Part shown: positions 32,928-41,313 of the stretch, one piece after another
Position numbering within the stretch: position 1 is the first letter of the stretch
Layout: each line of letters opens with the position of its first letter
Origin: Acidobacteriota bacterium
GTDB lineage: Bacteria > Acidobacteriota > Terriglobia > Acidiferrales > UBA7541
Reading direction: 5' to 3'
DNA length: 64,000 nucleotides
Assembly: GCA_013289835.1 (NCBI GenBank)
Contig: JABCZG010000025.1
Coordinates: forward strand, 1-64,000
Translations under genes and position numbers: made by a program
Notes under the pieces: model-generated
What the model was told of the DNA's origin: nothing
The model's database searches: none
The model's input: the letters and a program-made list of their open reading frames with translations, nothing else

Positions 32928-33551
32928 TCAGCGATCGGAGCCGCCAAGGTTGGTGCGGGGTTTATTGCGTTTCGATGCGGACGATTCGGTTTCTTGCCGT
33001 TCGTATTCGGCCAGTTCCTCATCGGTGTAGGAGAAGGAATCGCGCGAGGCGAACATGGAATTCGAACGACCGGCTTGCTTCTTCTTTTTGCGCAGGGCGC
33101 CGAATTCGTGGCGAACCTGGCGCAAGGGTGCTTCAATGGCTTTCACTTCGACCAGAAGATCGCTTACTTTTTCAAGGAAGTCGTGCAAGTGATACGGCCG
33201 AACCACGTACGGCAATTTGCCGATTTCAAGCGGGCCGATGTACTGGCTCCCAGCTATTTCCGGAATCAGATACAGGACGCGGATGCGCCCGCCATCGTCG
33301 GGCGAGACACTTGCAAGTTCCTTCAGGGTGGTAAAGACGGGTCCGTCGATGCCCATCAACGCTATGTTGGCGATGACCAGGGACCATTCCCCGGTCTTTA
33401 ACTCCGCTAGAAGCATCTTGCTGTCCGCTACGGTCCGGACACGCCATCCCTCGGAGTCCAGGATCTGCTTGACCGCACTGGAGCCCTGGGCATCGTTGTC
33501 GAGGACTAGAATGCCCACTTGGCGAGGGGCTGGAGGGGGACTAGTACTCAT
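32928..33551 (-). CDS. Degenerate receiver-domain protein (pseudo-receiver)
   Basis: 207 residues. Residues 11-130 have the CheY-like pattern (VGILVLDNDAQGSSAVKQIL, LAELKTGEWSLVIANIALMG, YVVRPYHLHDFLEKV). The phospho-acceptor position is Asn62 instead of Asp, and the conserved Lys before Pro is Arg. It should not be phosphorylated in the usual way. A helical basic tail (140-207, with KKKKQ and Ser/Glu-rich end) follows without a known output domain. Probably a protein-protein interaction module. Unlinked to a kinase gene. Confidence 0.78.
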   Translation of the reverse strand: MSTSPPPAPRQVGILVLDNDAQGSSAVKQILDSEGWRVRTVADSKMLLAELKTGEWSLVIANIALMGIDGPVFTTLKELASVSPDDGGRIRVLYLIPEIAGSQYIGPLEIGKLPYVVRPYHLHDFLEKVSDLLVEVKAIEAPLRQVRHEFGALRKKKKQAGRSNSMFASRDSFSYTDEELAEYERQETESSASKRNKPRTNLGGSDR

Positions 33552-33721
33552 TCTAGAAGTATAGCTGGAGCGGGCGGGGCTGTCTCAATTCAGGAAAGAG
33601 GATGCTACGTATCGGGCAACGCCCGTTCGCGACTCTCCCTTTCGGAGGGACTTGGGGGCAGAGGGCCGACTTGGCAACAAATCGGCTATCTCTCGCGCAA
33701 TTTTAGACCTTTCGGCGAGGT

Positions 33722-35104
33722 TTATTGTCCAACCACAAAGCCGGTGCCCCCCACGTGGCGCTGCACGTCGGTGCCGTCCCAGAAGATTCGGAAGGTCGCT
33801 GCGGGGCTCCCCGCAACTACCCTTGTGTAGAAGACTTGGAGGCCGTCGCGGGACCATTCGGCGGCGCGACCCCACTGGTCAGGGGGGCTCAGGGTAGTTC
33901 GGCGTTTGGAGCGAACCTCATACAGAAAGAATCCCGCCGACAGGCCCATGGCGTCCTTGGGGGCGCCTACCGGGGCGGTTGCATAGTCCGCCGAAACGAG
34001 AAGCAAGTCTGGATTGAGGGGATGCACCCGAATGGTGTCCGAACTCATAATTTGGAATCCCGGACCATACATATCTTTAAGCGCCACAATTTGCTGTGGC
34101 ATGTCCACGGTAAGCCAGTAGACGTTTTCCATGTCGCTCGCGAGAACGGTGTGATCGTCTACCCAGCCATGCAGTGAGGTCACGGCTTTTGGAGAAAAGA
34201 CAGCCGCCGTTTCGGGCATACCGGCAGGAAATGCCCACACCTGCCACGCTTGATCTTGAGCCTTCAGAAACGCCACGTGCGTGTCGTCCGGCGACCAGAA
34301 AGCCTGCCGAACCAGACCATGCACCAGCTCTTGCGATTTCCCAGAGTCAAAATCGTAAAGAGCGATGGTGCGATCCGGGCCTGTTTTTGAATCGGAGCGC
34401 GTGTACAGAAGCTTTTTTCCATTATGCGAAAGGGCCGGCTCCGTGCCGCTCTGCGCGACAATCCTCTTGGTTGCGCCACGGCTGAAAACGACGCTGCCCG
34501 CTGAATTAAGGTACGCCACGGCCACGGGGTTCTTGAAATTCGTGATGGTAGGCGCAGGCGGTTTTTTCTTATCCGCGTCGTCCTCTTCGTCCGGCTGGTT
34601 GTTGATCTTGGGGAAGAGTTCGGCGGCGATGCGGGCGCAGCCTTTCATGAAGCTGAGTTGCGCGTGGTCCACGGAGGCGCGAAACGCGTATTTGGCCGTC
34701 GACGGAGCTGGAGAGCCAGTGGGATCGGTTGCGGCGTCCGCACAGGCCTCGCGCGATAGATGAACGGCGACGAGCGCTCCGGTCGCGGAATCTTTGGCGT
34801 GATAGGTCCAGGAGTCGACAGCGGCTTCGTGGGTGACTTCCGTGGGATCCAGCGCAATCGGCGGGTACCCGGGGCGATCGAGTCGCTCCGGCCCCTTCAA
34901 CCCAATCCGCAGGCTCCAGTTCGGGTCGTTGCCAAAGGCCAGAATTAGAATCGGATAGTGTGTGGATTGAGGAGCAGCTGGGCTGGAGGGCGGCTTCTTA
35001 GTCGTTTGCGCCGGTGGGGCTTGCCCTAATGCACTGTCTGCAGCGCCAAAGGAGCAAAAAGCGGCGACGGTAAGCATGCATATTGTTCGCAGGGCCAAGC
35101 GCAA
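33722..35104 (-). CDS. Exported TolB/WD40-like beta-propeller protein
   Basis: Start set at the TTG at 35104: GGAGG lies 6 nt upstream and the product then begins with a signal peptide (LRLALRTICMLTVAAF... ending near ALGQA). The longer frame to 35290 adds an unlikely Arg/Cys-rich lead. About 460 residues. Repeated beta-propeller blades are visible as RIVAQSGTEPALSHNGKKLL, LVRQAFWSPDDTHVAFLKA and WGRAAEWSRDGLQVFY. The SxDGxxxxF/Y pattern is typical of PD40/TolB repeats. A low-complexity acidic linker (EEDDADKKK) sits mid-protein. Function unknown; such propellers often scaffold periplasmic complexes. Confidence 0.8.
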   Translation of the reverse strand: MRLALRTICMLTVAAFCSFGAADSALGQAPPAQTTKKPPSSPAAPQSTHYPILILAFGNDPNWSLRIGLKGPERLDRPGYPPIALDPTEVTHEAAVDSWTYHAKDSATGALVAVHLSREACADAATDPTGSPAPSTAKYAFRASVDHAQLSFMKGCARIAAELFPKINNQPDEEDDADKKKPPAPTITNFKNPVAVAYLNSAGSVVFSRGATKRIVAQSGTEPALSHNGKKLLYTRSDSKTGPDRTIALYDFDSGKSQELVHGLVRQAFWSPDDTHVAFLKAQDQAWQVWAFPAGMPETAAVFSPKAVTSLHGWVDDHTVLASDMENVYWLTVDMPQQIVALKDMYGPGFQIMSSDTIRVHPLNPDLLLVSADYATAPVGAPKDAMGLSAGFFLYEVRSKRRTTLSPPDQWGRAAEWSRDGLQVFYTRVVAGSPAATFRIFWDGTDVQRHVGGTGFVVGQ

Positions 35105-35256
35105 GGCATTCCTCCGGGACAAACGAGGATACCCCGTGCGAACGAGGGAGGCAATCTTCCCAGGCGTTCGTACGTAGGCGTGGTATCGAGACGTGCAACC
35201 GGGGACAAGCAGACAGGATGATGGAATTCGTTGCGAACAAAAGGCGAAGATTGTTC

Positions 35257-35285
35257 TTGACATAGCGAATAAAAAGCGAAATACT
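35257..35285 (+). promoter_or_regulatory. Sigma-70 promoter for the SplB-like gene
   Basis: A perfect TTGACA (35257-35262) and AATACT (35280-35285) are spaced by 17 bp. Transcription would begin about 17 nt before the ATG at 35309, leaving room for the GAGGTGG ribosome-binding site. Confidence 0.65.
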
Positions 35286-35308
35286 TCCACCGTGCTGCGA
35301 GGTGGGCT

Positions 35309-36634
35309 ATGTCTCCAGTTCTTTCCTCTTCGACCATGGGCATTCGTGCTCAGCGTCGCCCCGTTTCACCAACCACAGCAGGACTCTTTCCTGATTGCCC
35401 AGATAACGTAAGCCCAATGCAAGTGATTCGTGACCTTGCCCCGGTCGCGGATCAACGCAGCAGCATTTCAGATCGCGCGACGCCGGATTGCCCCCCGGCG
35501 TCCTCGGCTCCGCATGGAACCCAAAGCCATGCGATGGGCCCGGTCCGAAATGTTGCTGCGGCGCCCCAGGAACGCGCTCACGCGCGGCTGGTCGGCATTG
35601 CCCGCCTCGCAGCATCTTCCCTACCGGCGGAGACGCGCCGGAATTCCGCCGAGAAGCCGGAGTATTTTGTTCTGCCGGTAAAATCCATCCTTAACCGCTG
35701 CGATTCGAATCGCGTGCCCTTCGAATGGACCATCAATCCGTACCGCGGCTGCGAATTCGCCTGCAAATACTGCTATGCGCGGTATACGCACGAATACATG
35801 GAGCTAGATGGTTCCGAATTTGAGAAAAAGATCTACGTGAAAAAAGATGCCGCAACGCTGCTGGCGCACGACGTTTCACGAAAGTATTCCTACACTTCGG
35901 AGAAATCGGGCGGCGAACGCGCCGATCACATCGCCATCGGTACCGCGACCGATCCGTATCAACCGGCCGAGCGCGAATACGGCGTCACACGGGCGTGTCT
36001 CGAGGAGTTGGCAAAACGCGACGGGCTAAGCATTTCGATCATTACGAAGTCGAACCAGGTCGTGCGCGACATCGACGTCCTGCAGCGCATCGCGCTGCGA
36101 TCGGACTTGGCAATCGACATTACGATAACGACGCTGCGGGCGCGGCTGGCGCGTCTTCTGGAACCGCGTGCACCCCGGCCGGATTTGCGGCTCGCCGCGG
36201 TGAAGCAATTGAGCGAAGCGGGCTTGGCGGTGGGAGTTTCCGCCTCCCCACTCATCCCTGGTATCACCGATCGCGACGGCGATCTCGAAGCAGTCGCTGC
36301 TGCCGCGCGGGAGGCAGGAGCGCAATGGTTTTTCTCCGGCGTGCTGTTCCTCATGCCTGCCTCGGCCAAGCAATTTCTGCCATTTGTACGGGAAAAGTTT
36401 CCGCGCCTCGCAAACCAATATGAACAGTGGTACGCGAAAAACGGCTACGCTCCGGAAGACTACCGGAAAAAGGCGTCTGAGCGCGTAGCGCGAATCCGAG
36501 AGAAGTTTGGTTTCGCGTCGCGCCCCTGGATTGACGCCAAACGCAAGCCGCCCTTCGCGCAGTTGCCTTTAGCCTGGGATGCAGCATCCCTCGCTCAACA
36601 AGTGGACCGAATGCAATCCTGCGCAGCGGGATAG
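35309..36634 (+). CDS. Radical SAM protein, SplB/COG1533 family
   Basis: 441 residues. The radical SAM cluster motif is CEFACKYC (CxxxCxxC) within INPYRGCEFACKYCYARYTH, about residues 145-164. SPL-like features follow: IGTATDPYQPAEREYGVTR, SIITKSNQVVRDIDVL and GVSASPLIPGITD. Relatives are called DNA repair photolyase or Rv2578c-family; the real reaction is unknown for most. The N-terminal 110 residues are low-complexity and poorly conserved-looking, so translation might begin internally, but the promoter and GAGG before 35309 support the long form. The gene ends before a terminator of the box-hairpin family. Confidence 0.88.
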   Translation: MSPVLSSSTMGIRAQRRPVSPTTAGLFPDCPDNVSPMQVIRDLAPVADQRSSISDRATPDCPPASSAPHGTQSHAMGPVRNVAAAPQERAHARLVGIARLAASSLPAETRRNSAEKPEYFVLPVKSILNRCDSNRVPFEWTINPYRGCEFACKYCYARYTHEYMELDGSEFEKKIYVKKDAATLLAHDVSRKYSYTSEKSGGERADHIAIGTATDPYQPAEREYGVTRACLEELAKRDGLSISIITKSNQVVRDIDVLQRIALRSDLAIDITITTLRARLARLLEPRAPRPDLRLAAVKQLSEAGLAVGVSASPLIPGITDRDGDLEAVAAAAREAGAQWFFSGVLFLMPASAKQFLPFVREKFPRLANQYEQWYAKNGYAPEDYRKKASERVARIREKFGFASRPWIDAKRKPPFAQLPLAWDAASLAQQVDRMQSCAAG

Positions 36635-36684
36635 TTTGATTGGTTCAGGCATTTACGGAATAAGCGCCGAAAGCTCAAGGATTT

Positions 36685-36716
36685 TTTGGAGTGCGGGAGC
36701 CCGGCTCCCGCTTTTT
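36685..36716 (+). terminator. Intrinsic terminator, box-hairpin family copy 2 (SplB-like gene)
   Basis: TTTGGAGTGCGG box, 8-bp hairpin GCGGGAGC/GCTCCCGC with CCG loop, then TTTTT. Same architecture as 1195-1227, with two stem pairs altered on both sides. Confidence 0.85.
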
Positions 36717-36740
36717 CGATTGCGACGATAGCGCGGTTGC

Positions 36741-36772
36741 AAAAGCGGCAACCCGGTTGCCGCACTCCAAAC
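36741..36772 (-). terminator. Intrinsic terminator, box-hairpin family copy 3 (Cys-cluster gene)
   Basis: Read on the minus strand right after the TGA at 36776-36774: AGTTTGGAGTGCGG box, hairpin GCGGCAAC/GTTGCCGC with a 3-nt loop, then TTTT. With copy 2 it forms a head-to-head pair that separates the convergent genes. Confidence 0.85.
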
Positions 36773-36773
36773 T

Positions 36774-37412
36774 TCACGGAACGATGATGCGCGACTCTTC
36801 GCGCTTCAATTCGGGGGCTTGTGGGAACTGCGCCCTCAGAAATTCGATGAACCGCCGCGACCGCGGCCGCCCGTTGGTGCGCAGTAAACCCATCCGGTAG
36901 AGAAATACCAGCGAGTAGAAAACTTCAGAGTCTTTCCAGCTCGCGGAATTGCCGCGCTCGGCTTGCTCTTTCTTGACTTCATTCAGCAAAGCAATCAGCG
37001 CTGCATACAATTCGCGAGGAATGGGTGCGACTGGCGGCTTCTCGTAAATGATGCCCGAGCCTAACGTTTTGTAAGTTTCAGCGAGGGCCTGCAGGGCGGC
37101 TAGGACATCGGGATCGGTGGCCGCCGGCTGAACCGAGCAGAACTTGGCGATGGAAAACGCCAGCGCGGACATCAGCTGCTGGTGAGTGTAAACGATGTCC
37201 TGCGGAATCTTCTCATCGAGCAAAGGCGTATCCGCCGGGAGCGAGCGCTGATGCTCGTTTTCATAGCGATGCGCGGCAACGAGATACGAGCAGTCCGACG
37301 GGCAATCGATGGTGACTTCGCGCTCCGTCCCGCAACACACCGCGCAGATTTTTTCACCTTTGGCGAGACAGAACCGCTCCGGCTTCCGCTTCTCACAAAT
37401 CGGACAGGACAC
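36774..37412 (-). CDS. Cys-cluster (zinc-ribbon-like) hypothetical protein
   Basis: Start chosen at the GTG at 37412 (product begins with CPICEKRKPERFC at residue 3), because GGGGAG lies 5 nt upstream. The longer frame adds an unlikely leucine-rich lead. 212 residues. The N-terminal 50 hold cysteines spaced CPIC, C, CAVCC, CPSDC, probably two zinc sites. The rest is helical (VYTHQQLMSALAFSIAKF, DVLAALQALAETYKTL) with a conserved-looking C-terminal SEVFYSLVFLYRMG. I do not recognise the family. Monocistronic; convergent with the SplB-like gene through paired terminators. Confidence 0.7.
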   Translation of the reverse strand: MSCPICEKRKPERFCLAKGEKICAVCCGTEREVTIDCPSDCSYLVAAHRYENEHQRSLPADTPLLDEKIPQDIVYTHQQLMSALAFSIAKFCSVQPAATDPDVLAALQALAETYKTLGSGIIYEKPPVAPIPRELYAALIALLNEVKKEQAERGNSASWKDSEVFYSLVFLYRMGLLRTNGRPRSRRFIEFLRAQFPQAPELKREESRIIVP

Positions 37413-37490
37413 AGGATCTCCCCTGAGCAGCAAACAATTCAGCAGAATACGCTGCGCCATCCGAAAAGACAAAAAGGCTGGGCCAAAAGG

Positions 37491-37694
37491 CTAAGACTCG
37501 ACCGAGGGCAGTTCTGACGAGGGCGGGCTTGGGCGGGGCTTGCTTCCTTTGCGCTTCTGGACCGCTTGTCGCAGCAGGTATTCAATCTGTCCGTTGACGC
37601 TGCGCAATTCGTCCTGCGCCCAAGCTTCGATGTCCGCCCAGAGCGCAGGATCGATGCGTAGCAGGAATGACTTTCGTTCCATCATCCCTGCCAA
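37491..37694 (-). CDS. Ribbon-helix-helix DNA-binding protein
   Basis: 67 residues. Residues 5-45 (MERKSFLLRIDPALWADIEA, then NGQIEYLLRQAV) follow the Arc/MetJ/CopG pattern of an N-terminal beta-strand and two helices. A Lys/Pro/Ser-rich tail completes it. The start could be the TTG at 37694, which directly abuts the stop of the SPFH gene, or the ATGs just after it. It is therefore translated with the SPFH gene. A 14-bp palindrome overlaps the operon promoter and could be its operator (inference). Confidence 0.75.
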   Translation of the reverse strand: MAGMMERKSFLLRIDPALWADIEAWAQDELRSVNGQIEYLLRQAVQKRKGSKPRPSPPSSELPSVES

Positions 37695-38723
37695 TCAGTT
37701 GTACAGCGTGCCGGTGTTGATCACCGGATGGATTTCCGATTCACCGCAAAGAACAACCATGAGGTTGCTGACCATGGCAGCTTTGCGCTCGTCGTCGAGC
37801 ACGACGACGTGTTTCTCGGCCAGTTCTTTGAGCGCCATGTCCACCATGCTCACGGCGCCTTGCACGATCTTCTGGCGCGCGGCGATGACGGCTTCCGCTT
37901 GCTGCCGGCGCAGCATGGCCTGTGCGATTTCCGGCGCATAAGCCAGATGCGTCAGCCGCGCTTCGTCAACAGTGACACCCGCCTTCGCCAATCGCTCCTG
38001 CAGTTCGGCGCGCAGCGCCTGCGAGACTTCGCCCAGATTGCTGCGAAGAGTGATTTCATGCTCCTCGCCGTAATCGTAAGCATAGAGGCTCGCCAGATGG
38101 CGCAGCGCCGATTCGCTTTGCGTGGAAACGTAGTTCTCATAGTTGTCCACGTCGAAGGTAGCCTGGGCTGTGTCTCCCACGCGCCAGACCACCACTGCGG
38201 CGATTTCGATGGGGTTGCCGCGCTTGTCGTTGACTTTCAATTTGTCGCCATTAAGCGTACGCGCGCGCAGAGAAATCTTGTTGCGCCCCGTGGTTTTTTG
38301 TCCGCCCGCGGCAGTGCCCGCTCGCGTGCCCGCGACTTTGCCTTGCATCGCGCCCTGCATTGCGGCGGCCTGTGCCAGCAAACCCGGCTGTCCCGGCCCA
38401 TTGGTATAGAACGGATTGCCCCAGTGGAATCCGCTGGTGCGAACCGTGCCCTTGTAATCGCCGAACAGCACCAGGACGCGCCCCTCATTCGGCTGAAGCG
38501 TATAGAAGCCCGTCAGCAAGAGGATTAGGACGGGTACAAGCAAGATGCTGAGAATGAGCAACCCAAAATGCGGCTGCCCTGTTGTCTCTACTCCGTCCCT
38601 AACTGCGAATATCAGGAGAGCAATGTCTCCCAGCAGAAGCACAAGCAAGGTGGGCAGCATCATCCAGCCACTCGGAGCGAATGCCACTCGTTCTTGGCTG
38701 ACTGTCGATTGATTGGTGTTCAT
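37695..38723 (-). CDS. SPFH/Band 7 (prohibitin-like) membrane protein
   Basis: 342 residues. Two membrane helices (about 20-40 and 48-73) precede an SPFH domain: FYTLQPNEGRVLVLFGDYKG, NPIEIAAVVVWRVGDTAQA and NYVSTQSESALRHLASLY. A helical coiled-coil region follows, ending QAEAVIAARQKIVQGAVSM. A Gly/Ala/Gln-rich insert (about 112-145, AMQGAMQGKVAGTRAGTAAG) interrupts the usual early SPFH strand region. Such proteins form oligomeric membrane scaffolds. AAGGA lies 7 nt before the ATG. Confidence 0.9.
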   Translation of the reverse strand: MNTNQSTVSQERVAFAPSGWMMLPTLLVLLLGDIALLIFAVRDGVETTGQPHFGLLILSILLVPVLILLLTGFYTLQPNEGRVLVLFGDYKGTVRTSGFHWGNPFYTNGPGQPGLLAQAAAMQGAMQGKVAGTRAGTAAGGQKTTGRNKISLRARTLNGDKLKVNDKRGNPIEIAAVVVWRVGDTAQATFDVDNYENYVSTQSESALRHLASLYAYDYGEEHEITLRSNLGEVSQALRAELQERLAKAGVTVDEARLTHLAYAPEIAQAMLRRQQAEAVIAARQKIVQGAVSMVDMALKELAEKHVVVLDDERKAAMVSNLMVVLCGESEIHPVINTGTLYN

Positions 38724-38761
38724 GGAAACATCCTTTCGTCAGATGCGCGAGGACCATATCG

Positions 38762-38791
38762 AAATGATATCATTTAGATGTCAGATGTCAA
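38762..38791 (-). promoter_or_regulatory. Sigma-70 promoter with overlapping palindrome for the SPFH-RHH operon
   Basis: Minus strand TTGACA (38791-38786) and TATCAT (38769-38764) are 16 bp apart. A perfect 14-bp palindrome AAATGATATCATTT covers the -10 box (38762-38775). A tandem AGATGTC AGATGTC lies in the spacer and -35. This is a plausible operator for the RHH protein encoded in the same operon. Confidence 0.6.
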
Positions 38792-38851
38792 GGGGCGAGG
38801 AATTGTCGCCTTAGCGGAACAGCGGAGGACCCGTAAAGGTTTATAAATGAG

Positions 38852-40102
38852 CTATTTCGAGGGATGAATCTCCGGCGTTTTTACGTGCTCGGGACGAAAC
38901 CCCATCCCGATCAACCGAGCCGGGATCCTACGAAGGACGGGGAATTTGCCCAAGAGCTTGGCAGCGAGCGGTGGCTGTTGCAGGTTCATTTGACCGCTTA
39001 ACAATGGACCAAGAATCCGCTCGTGAGCCTGGACTTGAAAGAACTGCGTTAAGCGAGTCGGCAGTTCGCGGCGCTGCTGGACTTTTGAAAGGTGCCCCGC
39101 GGTAGCTCTTCCCTGCAGCAACGGCTCCGCAAGAATGTTGGCGGCGGCAACCGCATCCTGGATTGCGAGATTTATACCGACACCACCAATAGGAGACATC
39201 GCGTGGGCCGAGTCGCCAATGCATAAGAGACCGGGGCGAGACCACTGGACCAGGCGATCCACTGCTACGGAGAGCAGCTTGATGTCCTCCCAGTCTTTCA
39301 ACTCGCCGACACGCTCGCGAAAAAACGGCGCGATCTCCACAATCTCGTCCCGGAACGCCGGGAGCCCCCGCTGAGGGATTTGATCGAAAGCCCCTTTCGG
39401 AATCACACGCGCACACTGCCAGTACTCACCGCGGTTGATCGTAACGAGAACCTTGCCTGCCCTAAAGTAGCCCAGGGTCAGATCCGTATCGCTGGGCTGC
39501 TTGGAGAGGCGCATCCAGAGAACATCGATCGGAGCGCCGAGATCGTGGATTTGTAAACCGGCTTTTTCGCGCACGGCCGAATGACGGCCATCCGCTCCTA
39601 TCGTTAAGCGGGCACGCACTTCAAAGGGTCCCCCCAATGACTTTCCCTTCACGCCGATCACCTGTCCATTTTCCTCCAGAAGATCGCTCACCTCCGTATC
39701 CATTCTCAGATGGAAGCCCGGATAGCGGCGGCCTTGTTCGGAGAGGAAGTCAAGGAAATCCCATTGCGGCATCAGAGCAATGAACTTGCAACGGGTAGGC
39801 AGATGCGCAAAATCCGCGACTTTGACGGCAACGTCTCCGAACATGGCGCTCACGTGAGGGTATTCCTGATGAGGCCGCCGAAGGAGATCTTCCAGTAATC
39901 CAAGCTCGTACATTATTTCGAGCGTCGCGGGGTGAATCGTATCTCCGCGAAAATCTCGCAGAAAATCGCCGTGCTTTTCGAGAACGATGGTCTCGACGCC
40001 TGCTCGGGCAAGGAGAAAACCCAAAACTACGCCCGCGGGACCACCGCCCGCGATGCAGCATTGGGTGTCCATTCGTTCCACCGCTTGACCGTCTTGGCCC
40101 AA
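38852..40102 (-). CDS. FAD-dependent monooxygenase (FAD_binding_3 / PHBH fold)
   Basis: 416 residues. The dinucleotide-binding CCIAGGGPAGVVLGFLLARAG is near 15-35, the GADGRHSAVRE motif mid-protein, and LCIGDSAHAMSPIGGVGINL (GD motif) near 295-314. These define aromatic-ring-hydroxylase-type flavoproteins. The N-terminal MGQDGQAVER may be dispensable; MDTQCC at 40072 is an alternative start. Substrate unknown; no pathway genes adjacent. It lies next to, but is probably separate from, the ABC export operon upstream. Confidence 0.88.
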   Translation of the reverse strand: MGQDGQAVERMDTQCCIAGGGPAGVVLGFLLARAGVETIVLEKHGDFLRDFRGDTIHPATLEIMYELGLLEDLLRRPHQEYPHVSAMFGDVAVKVADFAHLPTRCKFIALMPQWDFLDFLSEQGRRYPGFHLRMDTEVSDLLEENGQVIGVKGKSLGGPFEVRARLTIGADGRHSAVREKAGLQIHDLGAPIDVLWMRLSKQPSDTDLTLGYFRAGKVLVTINRGEYWQCARVIPKGAFDQIPQRGLPAFRDEIVEIAPFFRERVGELKDWEDIKLLSVAVDRLVQWSRPGLLCIGDSAHAMSPIGGVGINLAIQDAVAAANILAEPLLQGRATAGHLSKVQQRRELPTRLTQFFQVQAHERILGPLLSGQMNLQQPPLAAKLLGKFPVLRRIPARLIGMGFRPEHVKTPEIHPSK

Positions 40103-40191
40103 CCGGAGTCTCCTTGTCTAAACCTGAGGCCGGCCGTCATTCCTATTAGTGGACACGCGAAGCCGCCTATGCCCAGCAGCGGGAGGAATGG

Positions 40192-41313
40192 CTATGCCAC
40201 AATGACTTTTTTCTGGAAGCGCCGCGCGGCGATCACCAGGAGCATTGTCCCAATCGCGCAGAGCGCGAGCCCATCCTTCCACAGGTGCGTAATGTTCGCC
40301 CCGCGGAGAATGATGCCTCGCGTGATGTTGATGAAATAGGTGGCGGGAATCAGGTAGCTGAGCGGATACAGGATCTTGGGAATCGTTTCGCGCGGAAAAA
40401 TGTAGCCGGAGAAGAAGACACTGGGAAGAATGGGCAAGAACGCCAGTTGCATCGCTTCCGCTTGTGAAGCGGCTTTGCTGGAGATCAGGATTCCCAGCGA
40501 GAGCGCCGCGAAAAGGTATGGCAACGAGAGAAGCGCCAGCAGCAGAACGCTCCCGTGAATGGGCACAAGAAAAACGAAACGCATGAAAAAAAGAATCAGG
40601 CAAAGCTCGAAGAACCCGATCCCCAGGTAAGGAAGCAACTTGCCGAGCAGCAAACCGAACGGGCGAACCGGCGTAACGAAAAGCTGTTCCAGCGTGCCCC
40701 GCTCCTTCTCGCGCACGATGGAGAAGGCCGTCAGAAACGTGGTCACATTGAGAAGCATGATGGCGGTAAGCCCGGGAAGAAAGAAATTCGGCGAGCGCGA
40801 ATCGGGATTGAAAAGCAGTTTGGGCCGCATGTCCACGGCAAAGGTGGCGCGGTCCTGGAGGACGCGGCGCAGCGATTCATCGAGCCCGATGGCATTGGTG
40901 ACGTTGATGGCTTGGCCGGCAACGGAGGAATCCGAGCCGTCGATCAAAACGAGTACCTGCGCGCTCATGTTGTGGAGCAGGCGGTCGGAGAAGTCCACCG
41001 GAATTTTGATTCCCACGCGTGCCTTGCCGGCGATGATCATGTCGTTGAGATCGTGATCGTTCTCAACGTAGCGAATGAAATGAAAGGTATCCGAGTTTTT
41101 CATGCGGTCGAGGAGCTCGCGGCTTTCACGCCGGCCATCCGCGTTATAAACCACCGTGTTGATTTGCCGGATGTTGGTGTCAATCGCGAAGCCCAGCAAA
41201 AACATCTGCAACAACGGCATGGTCAACGAAAAAAACAGCGTTCCCGCGTCGCGCCGCACGTGCAGCGATTCCTTGTAAAAAACTGCGCCAAAACCGCGGA
41301 ATAAATTAAGCAC
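40192..41313 (-). CDS. ABC-2 type transport permease (YhhJ/YbhR-like)
   Basis: 373 residues. One N-terminal helix (about 24-45), a large periplasmic domain (50-175), then five helices in the C-terminal half. The ABC-2 signature region IVREKERGTLEQLFVTPVRP is near 205-224, and LSYLIPATYFINITRGIILR ends the module. It pairs with the upstream ATPase and HlyD protein as a multidrug or toxic-compound exporter. Its start overlaps the ATPase end by 8 bp. Confidence 0.93.
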   Translation of the reverse strand: MLNLFRGFGAVFYKESLHVRRDAGTLFFSLTMPLLQMFLLGFAIDTNIRQINTVVYNADGRRESRELLDRMKNSDTFHFIRYVENDHDLNDMIIAGKARVGIKIPVDFSDRLLHNMSAQVLVLIDGSDSSVAGQAINVTNAIGLDESLRRVLQDRATFAVDMRPKLLFNPDSRSPNFFLPGLTAIMLLNVTTFLTAFSIVREKERGTLEQLFVTPVRPFGLLLGKLLPYLGIGFFELCLILFFMRFVFLVPIHGSVLLLALLSLPYLFAALSLGILISSKAASQAEAMQLAFLPILPSVFFSGYIFPRETIPKILYPLSYLIPATYFINITRGIILRGANITHLWKDGLALCAIGTMLLVIAARRFQKKVIVA

